DNA from: Micromussa lordhowensis
Lineage: Eukaryota; Cnidaria; Anthozoa; Scleractinia; Lobophylliidae
Direction: 5' to 3'
DNA length: 64,000 nucleotides
Assembly: GCA_964020085.1 (NCBI GenBank)
Contig: OZ026607.1
Coordinates: forward strand, 14,382,966 to 14,446,965
The notes under the pieces are model-generated. The model was not told the DNA's origin. It worked only from the letters and a program-made list of their open reading frames with translations, and made no database searches. Both the position numbers and the translations under genes were made by a program. Shown here in pieces: positions 22,431 through 32,959 of the stretch; the first letter of the stretch is position 1, and the number at the start of each line of letters is the position of its first letter.

Positions 22431-24003
22431 TACTGTCTGTCATGGTTTAAAACGTCAACGGGGTGGTCCACATACTGACAACCCGACAAGGTTTTGTCGG
22501 TCTGTGTTCCACATATGAAAAAACGTTACGATTTCACCTCCTTCGACTACCGATGATTTTTTTCGACAGATCAGAATGCTAGACAAGCATTTTCATTTAC
22601 ACGTACTGTCTCTGTTAACTTTTAACTCAGAGTGAAGACGACATGTGGGAACTAGTATATCATCTAAGACACGATTAATCATTAACGACAGCTCAGGAGA
22701 CGTTAGACGACATTGTCAATATATTCGAAAGGACGTGATGAAATTTTTCACCACCAAGGCAAAGAAGAGCAAGAAGTATGCCACTGAAAACACAGATTTT
22801 CGGGTTTTCAGTGGGCTGCTGTGAAAAGTCTTAAGAACTGCTGTAGCTGTGCCAAACATTATGCCTGACCTAGAAGAAGGTAATTTACCATACGTTCTTA
22901 TTGTGGGGCGACATAGATGTACACATCCACGTGCTGGCAAATTTTGCCATTTCACCATTTTTTGTCGAATTAATACGCATTCAACGGCCTTGGTGACTGC
23001 CAGATGATTAGGAAGGCAAAGTAAATGAAAATGATTGCTACTTCTGTACTATTAAAATGGTTCATCCTCCACAATGGCAGGTACTTTTTCTGTTATGCCA
23101 TAGAAGGTTCCTTTTTTTTCGGCAATCGATAATCTTTTTCCACAGAGCCGAATGCTGGCCTAGAATACACATTTACATATTATGTCTTTGTCCTTTTCTT
23201 TACTGCCAGTGAGCTCTAGATGTGAGAACTGTATGCCACGAACGAATTCTGGCTATCAGGGTCTGTCTTGGAACACAGGAGGAATTAATTGAAAATGGAG
23301 GCGCGGCGATAAATGTGGCAATTACAACTGCTTCTAAAACTTTAGATGCCCTCACCAAACGAACTGAACCACATTCTTAGGAATGTTATCAAGTTCACTG
23401 CCACTAAAGGAGGACAAGAAGAAGTTCCCGAAAAGAAAACTGACATTTTTTAAACAGGAGAGAACGTAAGGTGTGTCGCAAGTTAAAACTAATGCGTGTG
23501 ATTAAAAGAAGGAATCTTGTCTACGGTCTTCACTTTCTAAGTACGCTAAATAAGGAAATAGCTGAACACCTATAAAAGACAATTACTCAAAATATCTTGG
23601 TAAGAAAGTGTACACATAAACGAAATACGTTACAGTACAAGAGTAATGGAAAGAAGATTTCAAACCAACCTACGCAAAAAAAAAGAATAATTGTAAAATA
23701 GTCAGAGTTATATAATGATTCTTGAAACAAAAGATGATGAATGAAAACGCGGTAGTATTTCTAATTTTGGTGAAAGTAATAATGCTTTTCGATTTAAAAT
23801 ATTAAATACAATAGAAATAAAAAAGCTTCGCTTATTAAACCATATCACCACAATATTAAAGTTATGGCAGCATTCCTAAATGAATGCTACTTCTCTCCCC
23901 TGTTCAAAATTCACAATTTGAGGTTATTCGCAATTAAGATTAACAATACGTGGCTAGGGTTTCACCTCTCCATTAGGGGCTCAAGTATTGTGGTTACAGA
24001 CAT

Positions 24004-25634
24004 ATTTTCTCAAATGGATAAAGTTTCAAACTACGTTTTATTTAACTTTAACATGAATGTGCATAGTGAAAAACGCTTATCTCATTCAGATCGACATTGT
24101 TTTAATCTTGTGTATTGACTTACAATATTAAAAACGAATTCCACATCGCGTTGTACGTCTGTCGCGGTATTACGCAGAATTTTGCGCCTTAAGCGCTTTT
24201 GATTCGAGTTTTTAGATGTGTCGGGACTGCGGACAGGTGAGGAATTCTGACGGTTCAAGGTTTGATCCCCGGAAATGTTCGCATCGTACTTCGTTGGCTA
24301 ATCGATAGAATCCTATGTTAATGCCCGCGACCGTGTTTTCGCTTACGCCAGGAGGGAGGCTGAACTTGGGGCCTTTGAATCTGAGAGCGACTTCCTGGGT
24401 GTTAAGCTTACTACTAAAGTCGGTAATGAGATTGGCTACGTTTTTGGTGTTGTCTGAGTAGCTTGTGTTGTCTGAGGAGCTCGGTGATGCTCGAGTAAGT
24501 GTTCTAATGGTCGGTAGCTGTATTTTTTTTGTGGCACAAGATATTTGAACTATTACTTTCCGAAATGTTGGCGCTGCTGAAGTTCTTGAAGTTTTTTAGC
24601 AGCGTTAGGAACTTTCTGTTGTGTATAGTCCTATTCTATGCCAAGTATCCTTCCATCAGGTTGTTTTTGTTCCTGTTGTTTAGTAGCCATGATTCTCCAG
24701 GGTGCCCTTTTGATTTCGTTTGGCACGAAACGTTTTGTTCTGTGTTTGAATTTTTCAGTAATGGATTCGTTTCAAAAATCGAACGGTAGTTTGAGGTTTT
24801 CGATTGTCTTTGGGGAGACATTGAATGTTGAGCATTGGCGGAGGAAAGAGAGCCTTTGATTGTTGACAACCAATGTCCCGCTGTTGCGTAAAATTTTCTT
24901 AAGGAAGACAAATTCAGCTCGACTGAAGCCTATTTTCAATAGTCATTGAATGTTGTCCTTTAGTAGCATTTAAATATTTTTAAAACAAAAAATCCAAGCT
25001 TTTGCCGATTCATGGCATCATCAGGGATGCAAAAAATAATCTGTGTAAAGCTTATTTACCAATTTAAACTAGAAATGTGCGTTAAAAGCGAAATATTGCT
25101 GGGAGATTAAAGATTTAAAAAAAATGAAGACTGTTAAGAAACAAGGCGAAACTTGCGCGAAGAGGGTGTTTTCCTTATCTGGTATAACCCCCATGGAATT
25201 GAATGAGAACGTTTGACTTCAGGTAAATTTTGCCTGGCTTGGAAACACATCCAAAATTGCTTTAGCCTATGAATTTATATGTTTAGTAGAAGCAAAGAAA
25301 ACTATTACTGTTTACCAATCATGATCTCGCTATCATTTGATTGAAGTAAACACTGTCCTAAACAATTCAACAATAAAACCGTTACACTGAATTTAAACAG
25401 TGCTAAACTTTTACTTCCTCGGAGGGCTACCCGTTTCCATCTCCTTTAATTGTGAATATTTAGAAGGTGAATTTTATATCTTCTTCCATACGCAGCTTGA
25501 TATTCATCCCGGTCTGGTTTCATCCCACTCTGCGGAATAGAACTGGGGTTAATCTGAAATCTGTAAATCGATGAATCTGAAGCAAAACCTTTTGTACTGG
25601 AGAACACCTGCCATGATGGTAGACGTTAAGTGAG
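24004..25634. mobile_element. Insertion within Harbinger copy 2, type uncertain
   Basis: This block is absent from the paired copy. On the minus strand at about 24430-24280 a frame reads LNTQEVALRFKGPKFSLPPG followed by a YRLANEVR segment. That pattern is reminiscent of Penelope-like or related retroelement proteins. The frame 24911-24636 has no clear motif. A CTTTTGCCGATTCATGGCATCATCAG stretch (as two overlapping parts near 25001) could belong to a retroelement terminal region. No terminal repeats were found. Confidence 0.4.
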
Positions 25635-26463
25635 ATATTAATCTCATAAAGCTGTTGTTGTTCTCGATCTGCTCTCTTCGAAATCACTAAGGTAAATGGA
25701 CCTCATGCAGTTCTCACAGGTGCCTGAATGTCACAATGAAAATAAACAATTGACAATTCAGCTGATCATGTCATGTATCGAAGTACTTCTTTGCCAGTCT
25801 TGGAGTTTGGATTCTTGACAGCCTGTCCCAGGCCTCTTCACTCGGAAAAGTAATCGGGTATTTCTCTGCGAAGCACGTTAAACGCTCCCTTCAGAGACGT
25901 CTTCCTTTTGCGCTCTATATCTCAAATCCTTTCTCTTACATTAGTCAATGTAATCCCCGCGTATCAGTGATCTTTGAAGTGCAGAAAGTTCATAGTTTGC
26001 TCAGTCTCTTGCTGAAATTACTCCACGCTTTCTCTCTGTAGCAGTGTACTTACTAAACGCTTCCAGGTTACTTCTTTCAACAATAATATCACAAAAAGAA
26101 TTGACTAAGTTCAAAAATCGACCTCACAAAAACTTTAAAGTTTAGTTGTGTTCTGTTGGCGAACCGATTGCAAAAAAATGAATGATATTTTTAAGTTCAA
26201 TTTGTTTTTGTTTTTTATTATACCAGGGATAAGTAGATAACAAGCACGTGTATCTTGTTCAAAACCTGCATTCATGTTGTAATTTTCATAAAATTAAAGA
26301 GACCAAATAGTTTCCATTCTAGAAGCGACTGAAATTGCGACAAATACAAGAATATACATTGCATGTATGCATTACATGTAAATACACCAAAATTAATAAA
26401 TAAATTAATTATTCCTTCTGAATGTAGCTACCATGTTGCAGATGGATAGTTGATTCACCCTGA

Positions 26464-27373
26464 GTGCCTGCTGGTTCCTGTAACTCAGGTACTACAATTA
26501 AATGCATTGAAAGCAGAACAAGGCTACTGTACCTGAAACTTCAGGCAATGGGTTCGCTTGTGGCCAATATACATGATACCCTGGTTTCGGATTGGCCGAC
26601 AAATGGGCCTTGCCGTACCATCGATAAAACTCAAACATTGGGTTTAAGGGAGCCCCTTTGGCATGAATGGCCTCTGATAGTATTTTCAGGTCTACTCACA
26701 CAAGATCTTGTGATTCGAAAACGTGCCGGTAAGGATCATACAAGTGGTCTTCTATCTGAAAAAGAAATCACATTTTTTTACAAAACGAAAAATTTCCTGA
26801 AACAGCTTTTTAAATTCAATTACCTTAGTTATGATCAGGCTTAATTCTGAAATGCTTCTCCCGAACTCATCAACTAAGTCGCACAAATGATTTGGGTAAA
26901 CCAATCTTCGTTGAAGAATCATCCATGCCACATTCCACTTGCGTGCGTTCGTTGTTGACAGATGTAGAATCCTGGAGTTTCCAAAACATGTAAGAGACGC
27001 TCCATGTCATCTTTTTTTGGAATCAGAGAAAACAATCATTTTATAATTTGTAGAGCTTCTGAATAAATAAAGATTTTTATGCCATTTATTTTCTGAATTT
27101 TTTGGTTCTGTTTTCGTGGCCTATACATCCCAAACGTACGGTTTTACGATTATCGGTAGCTTACCGAAACATCGTTTCACATTGGCAGTCTGTCAGGTCA
27201 GCAAGATTCAGACGTGGATCAGATGGGGATAGCTCAGGAAACAATGCACAAACAAGTAAAAAATCGAGACCATCATCCCCTTTACTTAAATCAGAACTAT
27301 CATCCAAAGAAGAGTCGTCATATAGCATGACCTTAAGGAGGCTATCGACTTCACGCCTGTACAGTATAAGCAC
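26464..27373 (-). pseudogene. Harbinger transposase exons, copy 2
   Basis: This is the paralogous block to 21132-21966 on the minus strand. It includes the TARPICRP/GHKRTHCLKF nuclease segment and an N-terminal exon at 27373-27161. That exon carries DDSSLDDSSDLSKGDDG and LNLADLTDCQCETMFR, the acidic segment and start of the helical domain seen in Harbinger transposases. In copy 1 the acidic exon is decayed, so copy 2 preserves the N-terminus better. No intact full-length reading frame exists. Confidence 0.65.
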
Positions 27374-27639
27374 CGCATTCAGATAACTCTAGAAAACGTG
27401 ATTACATCTAGCATGATATCAGCTAAAACAAGTGAAAAATGTTAGTTCCTCGCATGCATATTTACCGTGAAGAAGCCGCCATTTTTGATGTTTTCCAGAA
27501 TTCATCTTTTCCCGCTAAAAGACTTCAACGCCATGCTAAAGACAATTTTGGTGACGACAAGTTTTGCCAGTTTAGATGGGGAGAGGAGAGGTTGATGGGT
27601 TGCACCACCACCATATTACATGTCTTTCTCCTCCTCATA

Positions 27640-28022
27640 GTCTAGGAAGGCTTTCATGTGAGTTTTCTTGCTGGCTTCATGCTATTGTAAAATCTCATCG
27701 ATGACAGAGTCAAAGATCCAGGCATCATCATCATCATTAGGAAAAACGTCTTGTCTCGAAGGAGACAGAGATCGACTTTTGAGGTGCGGTGCACTTCCAA
27801 CTGAACGACGAGAAACTCTGGAGGATCTGGGAAAGGAACATGACTGAGTTAGATTTACAGTACAAATGAGAGAATGAGCTATGAGCCTCTTTCATTTAAT
27901 ATCGAAAGGAACCAATAAACAATCAGTACCTTTCCAATCACATCACTTCATGACCCAATAGGACAAGTTGGTGTGACCTGCACGTTTAGGTTTAGGTCCA
28001 AATGAAAACATTGATACCGTTT
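27640..28022 (-). other. Possible exon of a Harbinger accessory or unknown gene
   Basis: On the minus strand a serine/arginine-rich stretch is followed by FPNDDDDAWIFDSVIDEIL (about 27760-27700) and, after a stop, KTHMKAFLDYEEE. It looks like part of a protein with acidic and basic segments, possibly the second gene of the neighbouring DNA transposon. No domain identified. Confidence 0.3.
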
Positions 28023-28030
28023 TAATATGG

Positions 28031-28090
28031 AATGGCAGGTGGCTCAATTGGTAGAGCGTCCGCCTTGCAAGCGCGGAGGGTTCATATTTT
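28031..28090 (+). repeat. tRNA-derived SINE head (truncated)
   Basis: The sequence GGTGGCTCAATTGGTAGAG is a good pol III A box with tRNA D-arm form. It is followed by a CCGCCTTGCAAGCGCGG anticodon-like hairpin and the start of a B box (GGTTCA) that is cut off by unrelated sequence. There is no acceptor stem or complete T arm, so this is a SINE or tRNA relic and not a working tRNA gene. Confidence 0.55.
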
Positions 28091-28097
28091 CTTTAAG

Positions 28098-29052
28098 TCT
28101 TATTTTCCCCGACCAAATCCGAAGCCTAGTGTTTGTGGCCACAACGCTTCGTCTAAACCATTAGTCCATCGACGCATCGACATGAAAAAGGATGATAATA
28201 TCAGTACTTACACCGCTGTCAGACTCATCCAGGTGGACGATTATGTCACACTCCCACTACTCTTCTTCCTCCATGATGGAACAAGAAATTTTTTGATTTT
28301 TTTTTTCACCTAGATAACTGTGTGAGTTTATTCCCAGTCCCTCTTTTGTGATGCGATCAAAAGAGGGGGTAACCCCTACTTCCTCTTTTTTGGCGAAAAA
28401 TGATTTGGATCTTTCAACTAGAACAATATACTGTTTTTTTAGTAACATTTTTTTTTTAATTTGCTTTTTTTCATGGCTAAAACGACCCTCTTATCAATCC
28501 TTTCAGTGATGGTTTTACTCCCTGGTAACTTATTGATAGCGGTAACCATTTTCTTATCGGCTTTCCACTTTTCTTCAAGTCTTATTTTCCCCGACCAAAT
28601 CCGAAGCCTAGTGTTTGTGGCCACAACGCTGCGTCTAAACCATTAGTCCATCGACGCATCGACATGAAAAAGGATGATAATATGAGTACTTACACCGCTG
28701 TCAGACTCATCCAGGTGGACGATTATGTCACACTCCCACTACTCTTCTTCCTCCATGATGGAACAAGAAATTTTTTGATTTTTTTTTCACCTAGATAACT
28801 GTGTGAGTTTATTCCCAGTCCCTCTTTTGTGATGCGATCAAAAGAGGGGGTAACCCCTACTCCCTCTTTTTTGGCGAAAAATGATTTGGATCTTTCAACT
28901 AGAACAATAAACTGTTTTTTTAGTAACATTTTTTTTTAAATATTGCTTTTTTTCATGGCTAAAATGACCCTCTTATCAATCCTTTCAGTGATGGTTTTAC
29001 TCCCTGGTAACTTATTGATAGCGGTAACCATTTTCTTATCGGCTTTCCACTT
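28098..29052. repeat. Tandem duplication, about 480-bp unit, two copies
   Basis: The blocks 28098-28576 and 28577-29052 are nearly identical (landmarks CCCCGACCAAATCCGAAGCC, GACTCATCCAGGTGGACG, ATGATTTGGATCTTTCAACT). On the minus strand each contains WKADKKMVTAINKLPGSKTI, so an exon-like coding segment has been duplicated. The second copy is continuous on the minus strand with an upstream segment (29160-29060) reading HRLHGLYAVLDRKTARHKL. The first copy enters the repeat through an alternative upstream sequence. Near-identity suggests a recent event. Confidence 0.85.
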
Positions 29053-29172
29053 GTCTTGGCGCGATTGTAATTTATGTCTTGCTGTTTTGCGATCCAGTAC
29101 GGCGTACAATCCATGTAATCGGTGCAGCAACTTTACATCTAGTGGTTTGGCCCGGTTCTGAGATACAATCAA
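28439..29172 (-). pseudogene. Duplicated exon of an unknown, possibly Myb/SANT-like protein
   Basis: Frames 29172-28936 and 28624-28439 share the segment KWKADKKMVTAINKLPGSKT followed by ITERIDKR. The helical, basic pattern could be part of the Myb/SANT-like accessory protein encoded by Harbinger elements, which lie next door, but no diagnostic tryptophan pattern is complete. Function not established. Confidence 0.35.
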
Positions 29173-29189
29173 AAAGGAAACCAGCGTAC

Positions 29190-29530
29190 GTATCGTCTCA
29201 GTTTAACACGCTGGTGGAATTATGCGTGACGCGAGGTCTACCTCTCTGTCTTTATACGTCGTCGGAATGGTATTTATTTATACCTTATTTAGATTACATT
29301 TCATTGATTACAAAGACAATTACAATTAGTTAATTGAATAAGGGTAACTGACAACCTAAAATAACCTGTTATAAATGCCAGGTTGCCAGTTAATTATAAA
29401 TATATATTACAATTAGAAGTCGGTAGCTAACTAAAATAAACACACACAGTAACATTAAGTAAATTTGCGACTAAATGAACCTACAGCAATTTGACAAGAA
29501 ACCGGCCAGGAATGTAATGAAGTCATAATC
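29190..29530. other. LINE 3' UTR-like AT-rich DNA
   Basis: No coding sequence. It lies downstream (minus strand) of a LINE C-terminal coding remnant and is probably its 3' UTR. Confidence 0.4.
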
Positions 29531-29833
29531 AAATTTCATAAAAAACTGTTAGTGAGATGTTCTTTTAGATTTAATTTAAATGAAGAAAGGGAGGAACGTT
29601 TGAGAGCTTCATCTATAGAATTCCATATCATAGGGCCTTGAAAACGAATATTGAATTTTCCATAGTTTAATCGTACCTTGGGAAGATAGTAAGACAATTT
29701 AGAAGCGTGCCGTGTATTTTAACTATGGACCTGGTCTACTTTAGTAAAAAGGTATTAAAAACAAAAGGTAGTAACTGATTATAATATTTATACATAAAAA
29801 CTCCAATATGGTACTTGACAAGATCAGGGAACT
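29530..29833 (-). pseudogene. LINE C-terminal fragment
   Basis: The minus-strand translation reads NTRHASKLSYYLPKVRLNYG, then IRFQGPMIWNSIDEALKRSS and FKLNLKEHL. This is the conserved C-terminus of CR1/jockey-type LINE ORF2 (R-GP-xWNSL and FKxxLK). It is inserted into an unrelated minus-strand ORF (the gag-like frame at 29834). 5'-truncated. Confidence 0.75.
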
Positions 29834-30336
29834 CTCTTTCTTGATCGTCTAGCAACTTTTCCACTTGACGTTGCATCTCTTGACGTTGCATATCCTGTTC
29901 ATACCTCGAGGTCATGAGGGGGATCCGATGGAAGATCGGTCACTGCAACTAGCGGCTGAGGAAGATTGAGGTGATGAACCACCATTCCCTCCGCGACCTT
30001 TTCCACGTCTTCCATCCCGAGAACCTCGACTCATTATACCAGCCAAATATCCATGTCCAGGTGATGCGGGAGCTCTGCCTGGGATATTTCTTATACTGAA
30101 GGCAGGATCCTTTCTTGTCCGGAAGGACCTGCTCGTGCCGGTGAAGGTGTTGTCTCTCCCCGTCTGGTTGGAGGTGTTGCTGATCATCTTATTTTTGGCG
30201 TTGTACCCACGATGACCAGTGTGTTGAGTACAGATAACTGATTCGTGAGTAACTGATACAGGTTGTTTACGTATTGCACCAAATTGTTGTCGTCAGATGG
30301 GTACTGCAAGGATGAAGGCCACGAAGGGAGTAAAGG
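29834..30336 (-). pseudogene. Unidentified gag-like ORF, downstream part
   Basis: Minus-strand frames contain DDNNLVQYVNNLYQLLTNQL, then a Gly/Arg/Ser-rich segment (MSRGSRDGRRGKGRGGNGG) and a helical QRQEMQRQVEKLL coiled coil. The same ORF appears to begin at 51025 and to have been split by the Polinton (31258-50938) and a LINE (30337-31196). The helix plus RGG-rich basic region suggests an RNA-binding gag-type protein. The family is not recognised. Confidence 0.45.
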
Positions 30337-31196
30337 ATGAATGAATGAATGAATGAATGAATGACACTGTATTTCAATAGGGTGCATAATTACAGTCAAG
30401 ACTGTAGTCTCCCTTATGGCCCTATGAAACTAAGATACAACATTTCTAATTACAGACATTAAAAATACTAAAATGACAAAATACGAAGGTATTATAAAAA
30501 TAGAGATCACATAAAACTTAAGATCACATTAATGAAAAACTAAAAGATTCTATCAGTTTTGAAGCTATCAGGTGTGAACTTGCGCATAATGCAGTCAAAT
30601 TAGTTACTTCTAAACTTCTTTACATCAGTGGAATAAACAAATTCATTATCGCTAATGTTGTTCCACAATTGGAGAGCATTATAAAAGAGTATTCGCTTCC
30701 TACAGTTGGTACGTGGAATAGGAAGGCGATAAGGCATCCGAGATCTTGTATCATAAAACTTGCTGTATCTCAATGATAATAGTTTCTCAGAGAGGTAGTT
30801 AGGAGCACGTCCGTCCAAGATTTTTTTAAACAAAATTAGACGTCTTTAAATACAAATGTGATTAATAGGTAGCCATCAAGGTTTATAAAATAACGGTAAG
30901 GTTCTTGCCTTGAAGGGAGTATCGAGGATAAGACGAGCACATCGTTTTTGAACTTTAAAAATGTCATCCAAGAGACCTGCATTACAGCTTGCCCAAACTG
31001 ATACACAATACTCAAGAATGGGTTTTATACTAGCATTGAATAAAATTATACGATATTTAATCGACAAGAATTTTTTAATGCGGGCCAGAACAGCAACTTG
31101 CTTTAAAAGTTTCTTCCTCAGATTTGTTACATGGGTTGACCAAGAAAGGGTGGGATCAATATCCAGACCTAGAAGACGTTCCTCTTGAGCTTGCTC
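30337..31196 (-). pseudogene. 5'-truncated LINE with (TCAT)n 3' end
   Basis: Minus-strand frames 31256-30876 and 30833-30600 read ERLLGLDIDPTLSWSTHV, IIRFNASIKPILEYC-like sequence (as LFNASIKPILEYC), KVQKRCARLIL, and a C-terminal LQLWNNIS segment. They correspond to the thumb and C-terminal region of a LINE RT. The 3' end is a (TCAT)5 microsatellite at 30337-30362. The 5' end at about 31196 abuts the gag-like ORF, only about 60 bp from the Polinton insertion point. Confidence 0.8.
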
Positions 31197-31251
31197 AAGG
31201 AGGGGAATCCATGTCTGCCAAGGACTGAGGATTCGTATTGGGATTTTGACC

Positions 31252-31257
31252 AACACT
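31252..31257. repeat. Polinton target site duplication, left (AACACT)
   Basis: AACACT here and at 50939-50944 are identical and directly flank the terminal inverted repeats. Six-base duplications are standard for Polinton/Maverick integration. Confidence 0.95.
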
Positions 31258-31417
31258 AGTAGTTAAGTAATTAGGAAATTCGACGCGCCAGCGTGGTTAG
31301 CGTAGTTAGCGTAAAAATCAGAGACTAAATTATATGATATCTCACACTAAAACAGCGTAGTTATGCGTAGGTAGTGTAAGTAGCGTAGATATCGTAAAAA
31401 TTAGACATACTATTTTA
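31258..31417 (+). repeat. Polinton terminal inverted repeat, left
   Basis: It starts AGTAGTTAAGTAATTAGG and contains several GCGTAG/GCGTAA subrepeats, for example around 31297-31312 and 31360-31390. The right copy differs by one base in GTAGTGTAAG versus GTAGCGTAAG. The ends are presumed origins for protein-primed replication. Confidence 0.95.
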
Positions 31418-31479
31418 CGCTAAAAAATGCCTAAAATGTGTTGGATAGTGTAGGATATAGACTGTTCTCAATTAGCATT

Positions 31480-31962
31480 TCAGGACATTTTAGCGTCATA
31501 CATCATTAAATATTTATCAATAATTGGGCTATTATCAATGACAAAATTGTCAACACTTGTCATTTGATTAATTAAACTTTCTCGGTTAAGATCACCTGAG
31601 CGCATCGCTTCTCGAATCATTATTAACAAATGCTGGTAACTTTGATAGGCATAGGTGCAATTTTGAATTTTTAAGTCTAAACCTTTGTGTTCCATGTATC
31701 CTTTAACTAATAATGCCACTGTACTAATCGCTATTAGACTGATACCACCTGTAGCAATAGCGCTAGCAATACCACCTGAAGCGGTTAGGACAGAGAGTGA
31801 ATTACCAATGAATTTGAGCAATTTGAATCTTTTGTAAGCCCTTTTAAAAGCCCAACATTTCCTATGATAACCTAGATAATAAGATTTTAGTTCATCTACT
31901 TCATCAACTGATAATTTGTCTGAAATATGATTCCAATCGAAAATATTCTTTTTAGCCACCAT
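31480..31962 (-). CDS. Two-helix membrane protein, unknown
   Basis: 160 aa. Residues about 48-90 form two hydrophobic segments separated by glycines (LTASGGIASAIATGGISLIA, then IALLV-type residues), flanked by a basic KRAYKRFKLLKF stretch and followed by a helical C-terminal tail. It is therefore probably a membrane-associated protein with both termini on one side. The layout resembles SLATT-type small membrane proteins, but I do not claim homology. It is the outermost gene of the left arm. Its start at 31962 is preceded by an AT-rich ATATAAT-type sequence like the other genes. It has no counterpart in the second element, whose fibre end is lost. Confidence 0.7.
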   Translation of the reverse strand: MVAKKNIFDWNHISDKLSVDEVDELKSYYLGYHRKCWAFKRAYKRFKLLKFIGNSLSVLTASGGIASAIATGGISLIAISTVALLVKGYMEHKGLDLKIQNCTYAYQSYQHLLIMIREAMRSGDLNRESLINQMTSVDNFVIDNSPIIDKYLMMYDAKMS

Positions 31963-32014
31963 TATATTAATTTTATTATATTTTTAAATTGCGACGGCAT
32001 CTTGATTTTTGAAC

Positions 32015-32086
32015 AATTGTGTGAATTTTTCACAATTTTGAACCTTTTTGTGAAAAATTCACAATTTTGTAGCTTTTTGTGAAAAG
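32015..32086. repeat. Short palindrome array (TTGTGAATTTTTCACAA type)
   Basis: Two inverted-repeat units, GTGTGAATTTTTCACA and TTGTGAAAAATTCACAA, plus a partial third (TTTTTGTGAAAAG) lie between the fibre gene end (32194, minus) and the start of the membrane-protein gene. They may act as a transcription end signal of the fibre gene or a regulatory site. Confidence 0.6.
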
Positions 32087-32193
32087 TCTAGTATGCAAAT
32101 GTTTTCCATTGGTTTAAAAAAAATTGACCCTGAGGCTAGTCAAAAGAAAACGTGAATTTACACGTGCGTGTCTGATACTCATTTGCATATTAT

Positions 32194-32940
32194 CTAGACA
32201 GCTAAATCAATTTCGATCAATAAGTTTACCATAGCGTGTGTTACGGATGAATTCGATGTTTTGCTTCGAAAATTGATCCAGTCGCCGGCTTTTATCGTAA
32301 TCGGATCGCTGAAAATAGTGTGACTTGACCATTCATTGACAGGTTTGATAATTTTTAAATCTTTATCCGTGCCATTAAGAACTAAGCCAACGATCACTTC
32401 AGATGCTTGATGATTGCCAGCGCAAACACAAATGCTGCCACGAACTATTTTACCGTCTACAGGACTAGGCCAACCATATTGCTTATTTCTCTCACATCCA
32501 TTACCGAAACTCCATTGGAGACTGCTTTTAATCAGAGGCCCATTCTCTTCTGCATAGACGGTGATGAACGGGTGGATGGGGGCATTTGTATATTGCGTCT
32601 TAGTCTCTAAATCATTGTAATCGACTTTGTCTTTTAATGCATCATTGAATTGGATTGATAAGGTTCCTAAATCAGTAATTAAAGCGTACTCCTTTAAAGC
32701 TGATGAGTTGGCTTTTTTAGTTAGTTCATTATTAACGTATGTAGTAGCCGCTTTTGTCTTTAATAAATCAGAGACGAACTTTTTAGTCACTGCATCATGG
32801 TTATCCATTGGAGCGGAAATGTTAGTTATTCTCTTGTTTTGTAAATCGAAATGGTTGTCTGGAGTTAATTTTAAGCCTATTCCTTTTTGAACCTTTTCTC
32901 TTCTTGATGGTTTGTCATGTTGTCCATTAGTATGTCCCAT
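32194..32940 (-). CDS. Fibre-like protein with phage-type tail repeats (short)
   Basis: 248 aa. The N-terminal third has NHFDLQNKRITNISAPMDNH followed by DAVTKKFVSDLL, the LDLxNKRITNVxxPxxxxDAVTKxYV repeat of bacteriophage tail-fibre proteins. A coiled-coil linker follows, then a compact C-terminal domain (residues about 130-248, GSICVCAG...GDWINFRS) that could be a trimeric knob. The start at 32940 is the ATG after TATATATATG and is shared in form with the long fibre gene (both begin MG-TNGQ). A receptor-binding role is inferred by analogy with phage and adenovirus fibres. Confidence 0.8.
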   Translation of the reverse strand: MGHTNGQHDKPSRREKVQKGIGLKLTPDNHFDLQNKRITNISAPMDNHDAVTKKFVSDLLKTKAATTYVNNELTKKANSSALKEYALITDLGTLSIQFNDALKDKVDYNDLETKTQYTNAPIHPFITVYAEENGPLIKSSLQWSFGNGCERNKQYGWPSPVDGKIVRGSICVCAGNHQASEVIVGLVLNGTDKDLKIIKPVNEWSSHTIFSDPITIKAGDWINFRSKTSNSSVTHAMVNLLIEIDLAV

Positions 32941-32959
32941 ATATATTTATTTATATTTA

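Larger units (their letters stand above)
22430..27640 (-). mobile_element. PIF/Harbinger-type transposon, copy 2 (with insertion)
   Basis: A second copy of the unit at 19390. Compared with copy 1 it is collinear up to about 24003, then interrupted by about 1.63 kb (24004-25634), then collinear again from GAGATATTAATCTCATAAAG (25633) to about 27570. The two copies lie head to tail on the same strand, so this is either a tandem duplication or two independent insertions. Confidence 0.62.

Noticed and set aside
28031..28090. Functional tRNA gene
   Set aside because: Only the D-arm, an anticodon-like arm and a partial B box are present; no acceptor stem or T arm closes.
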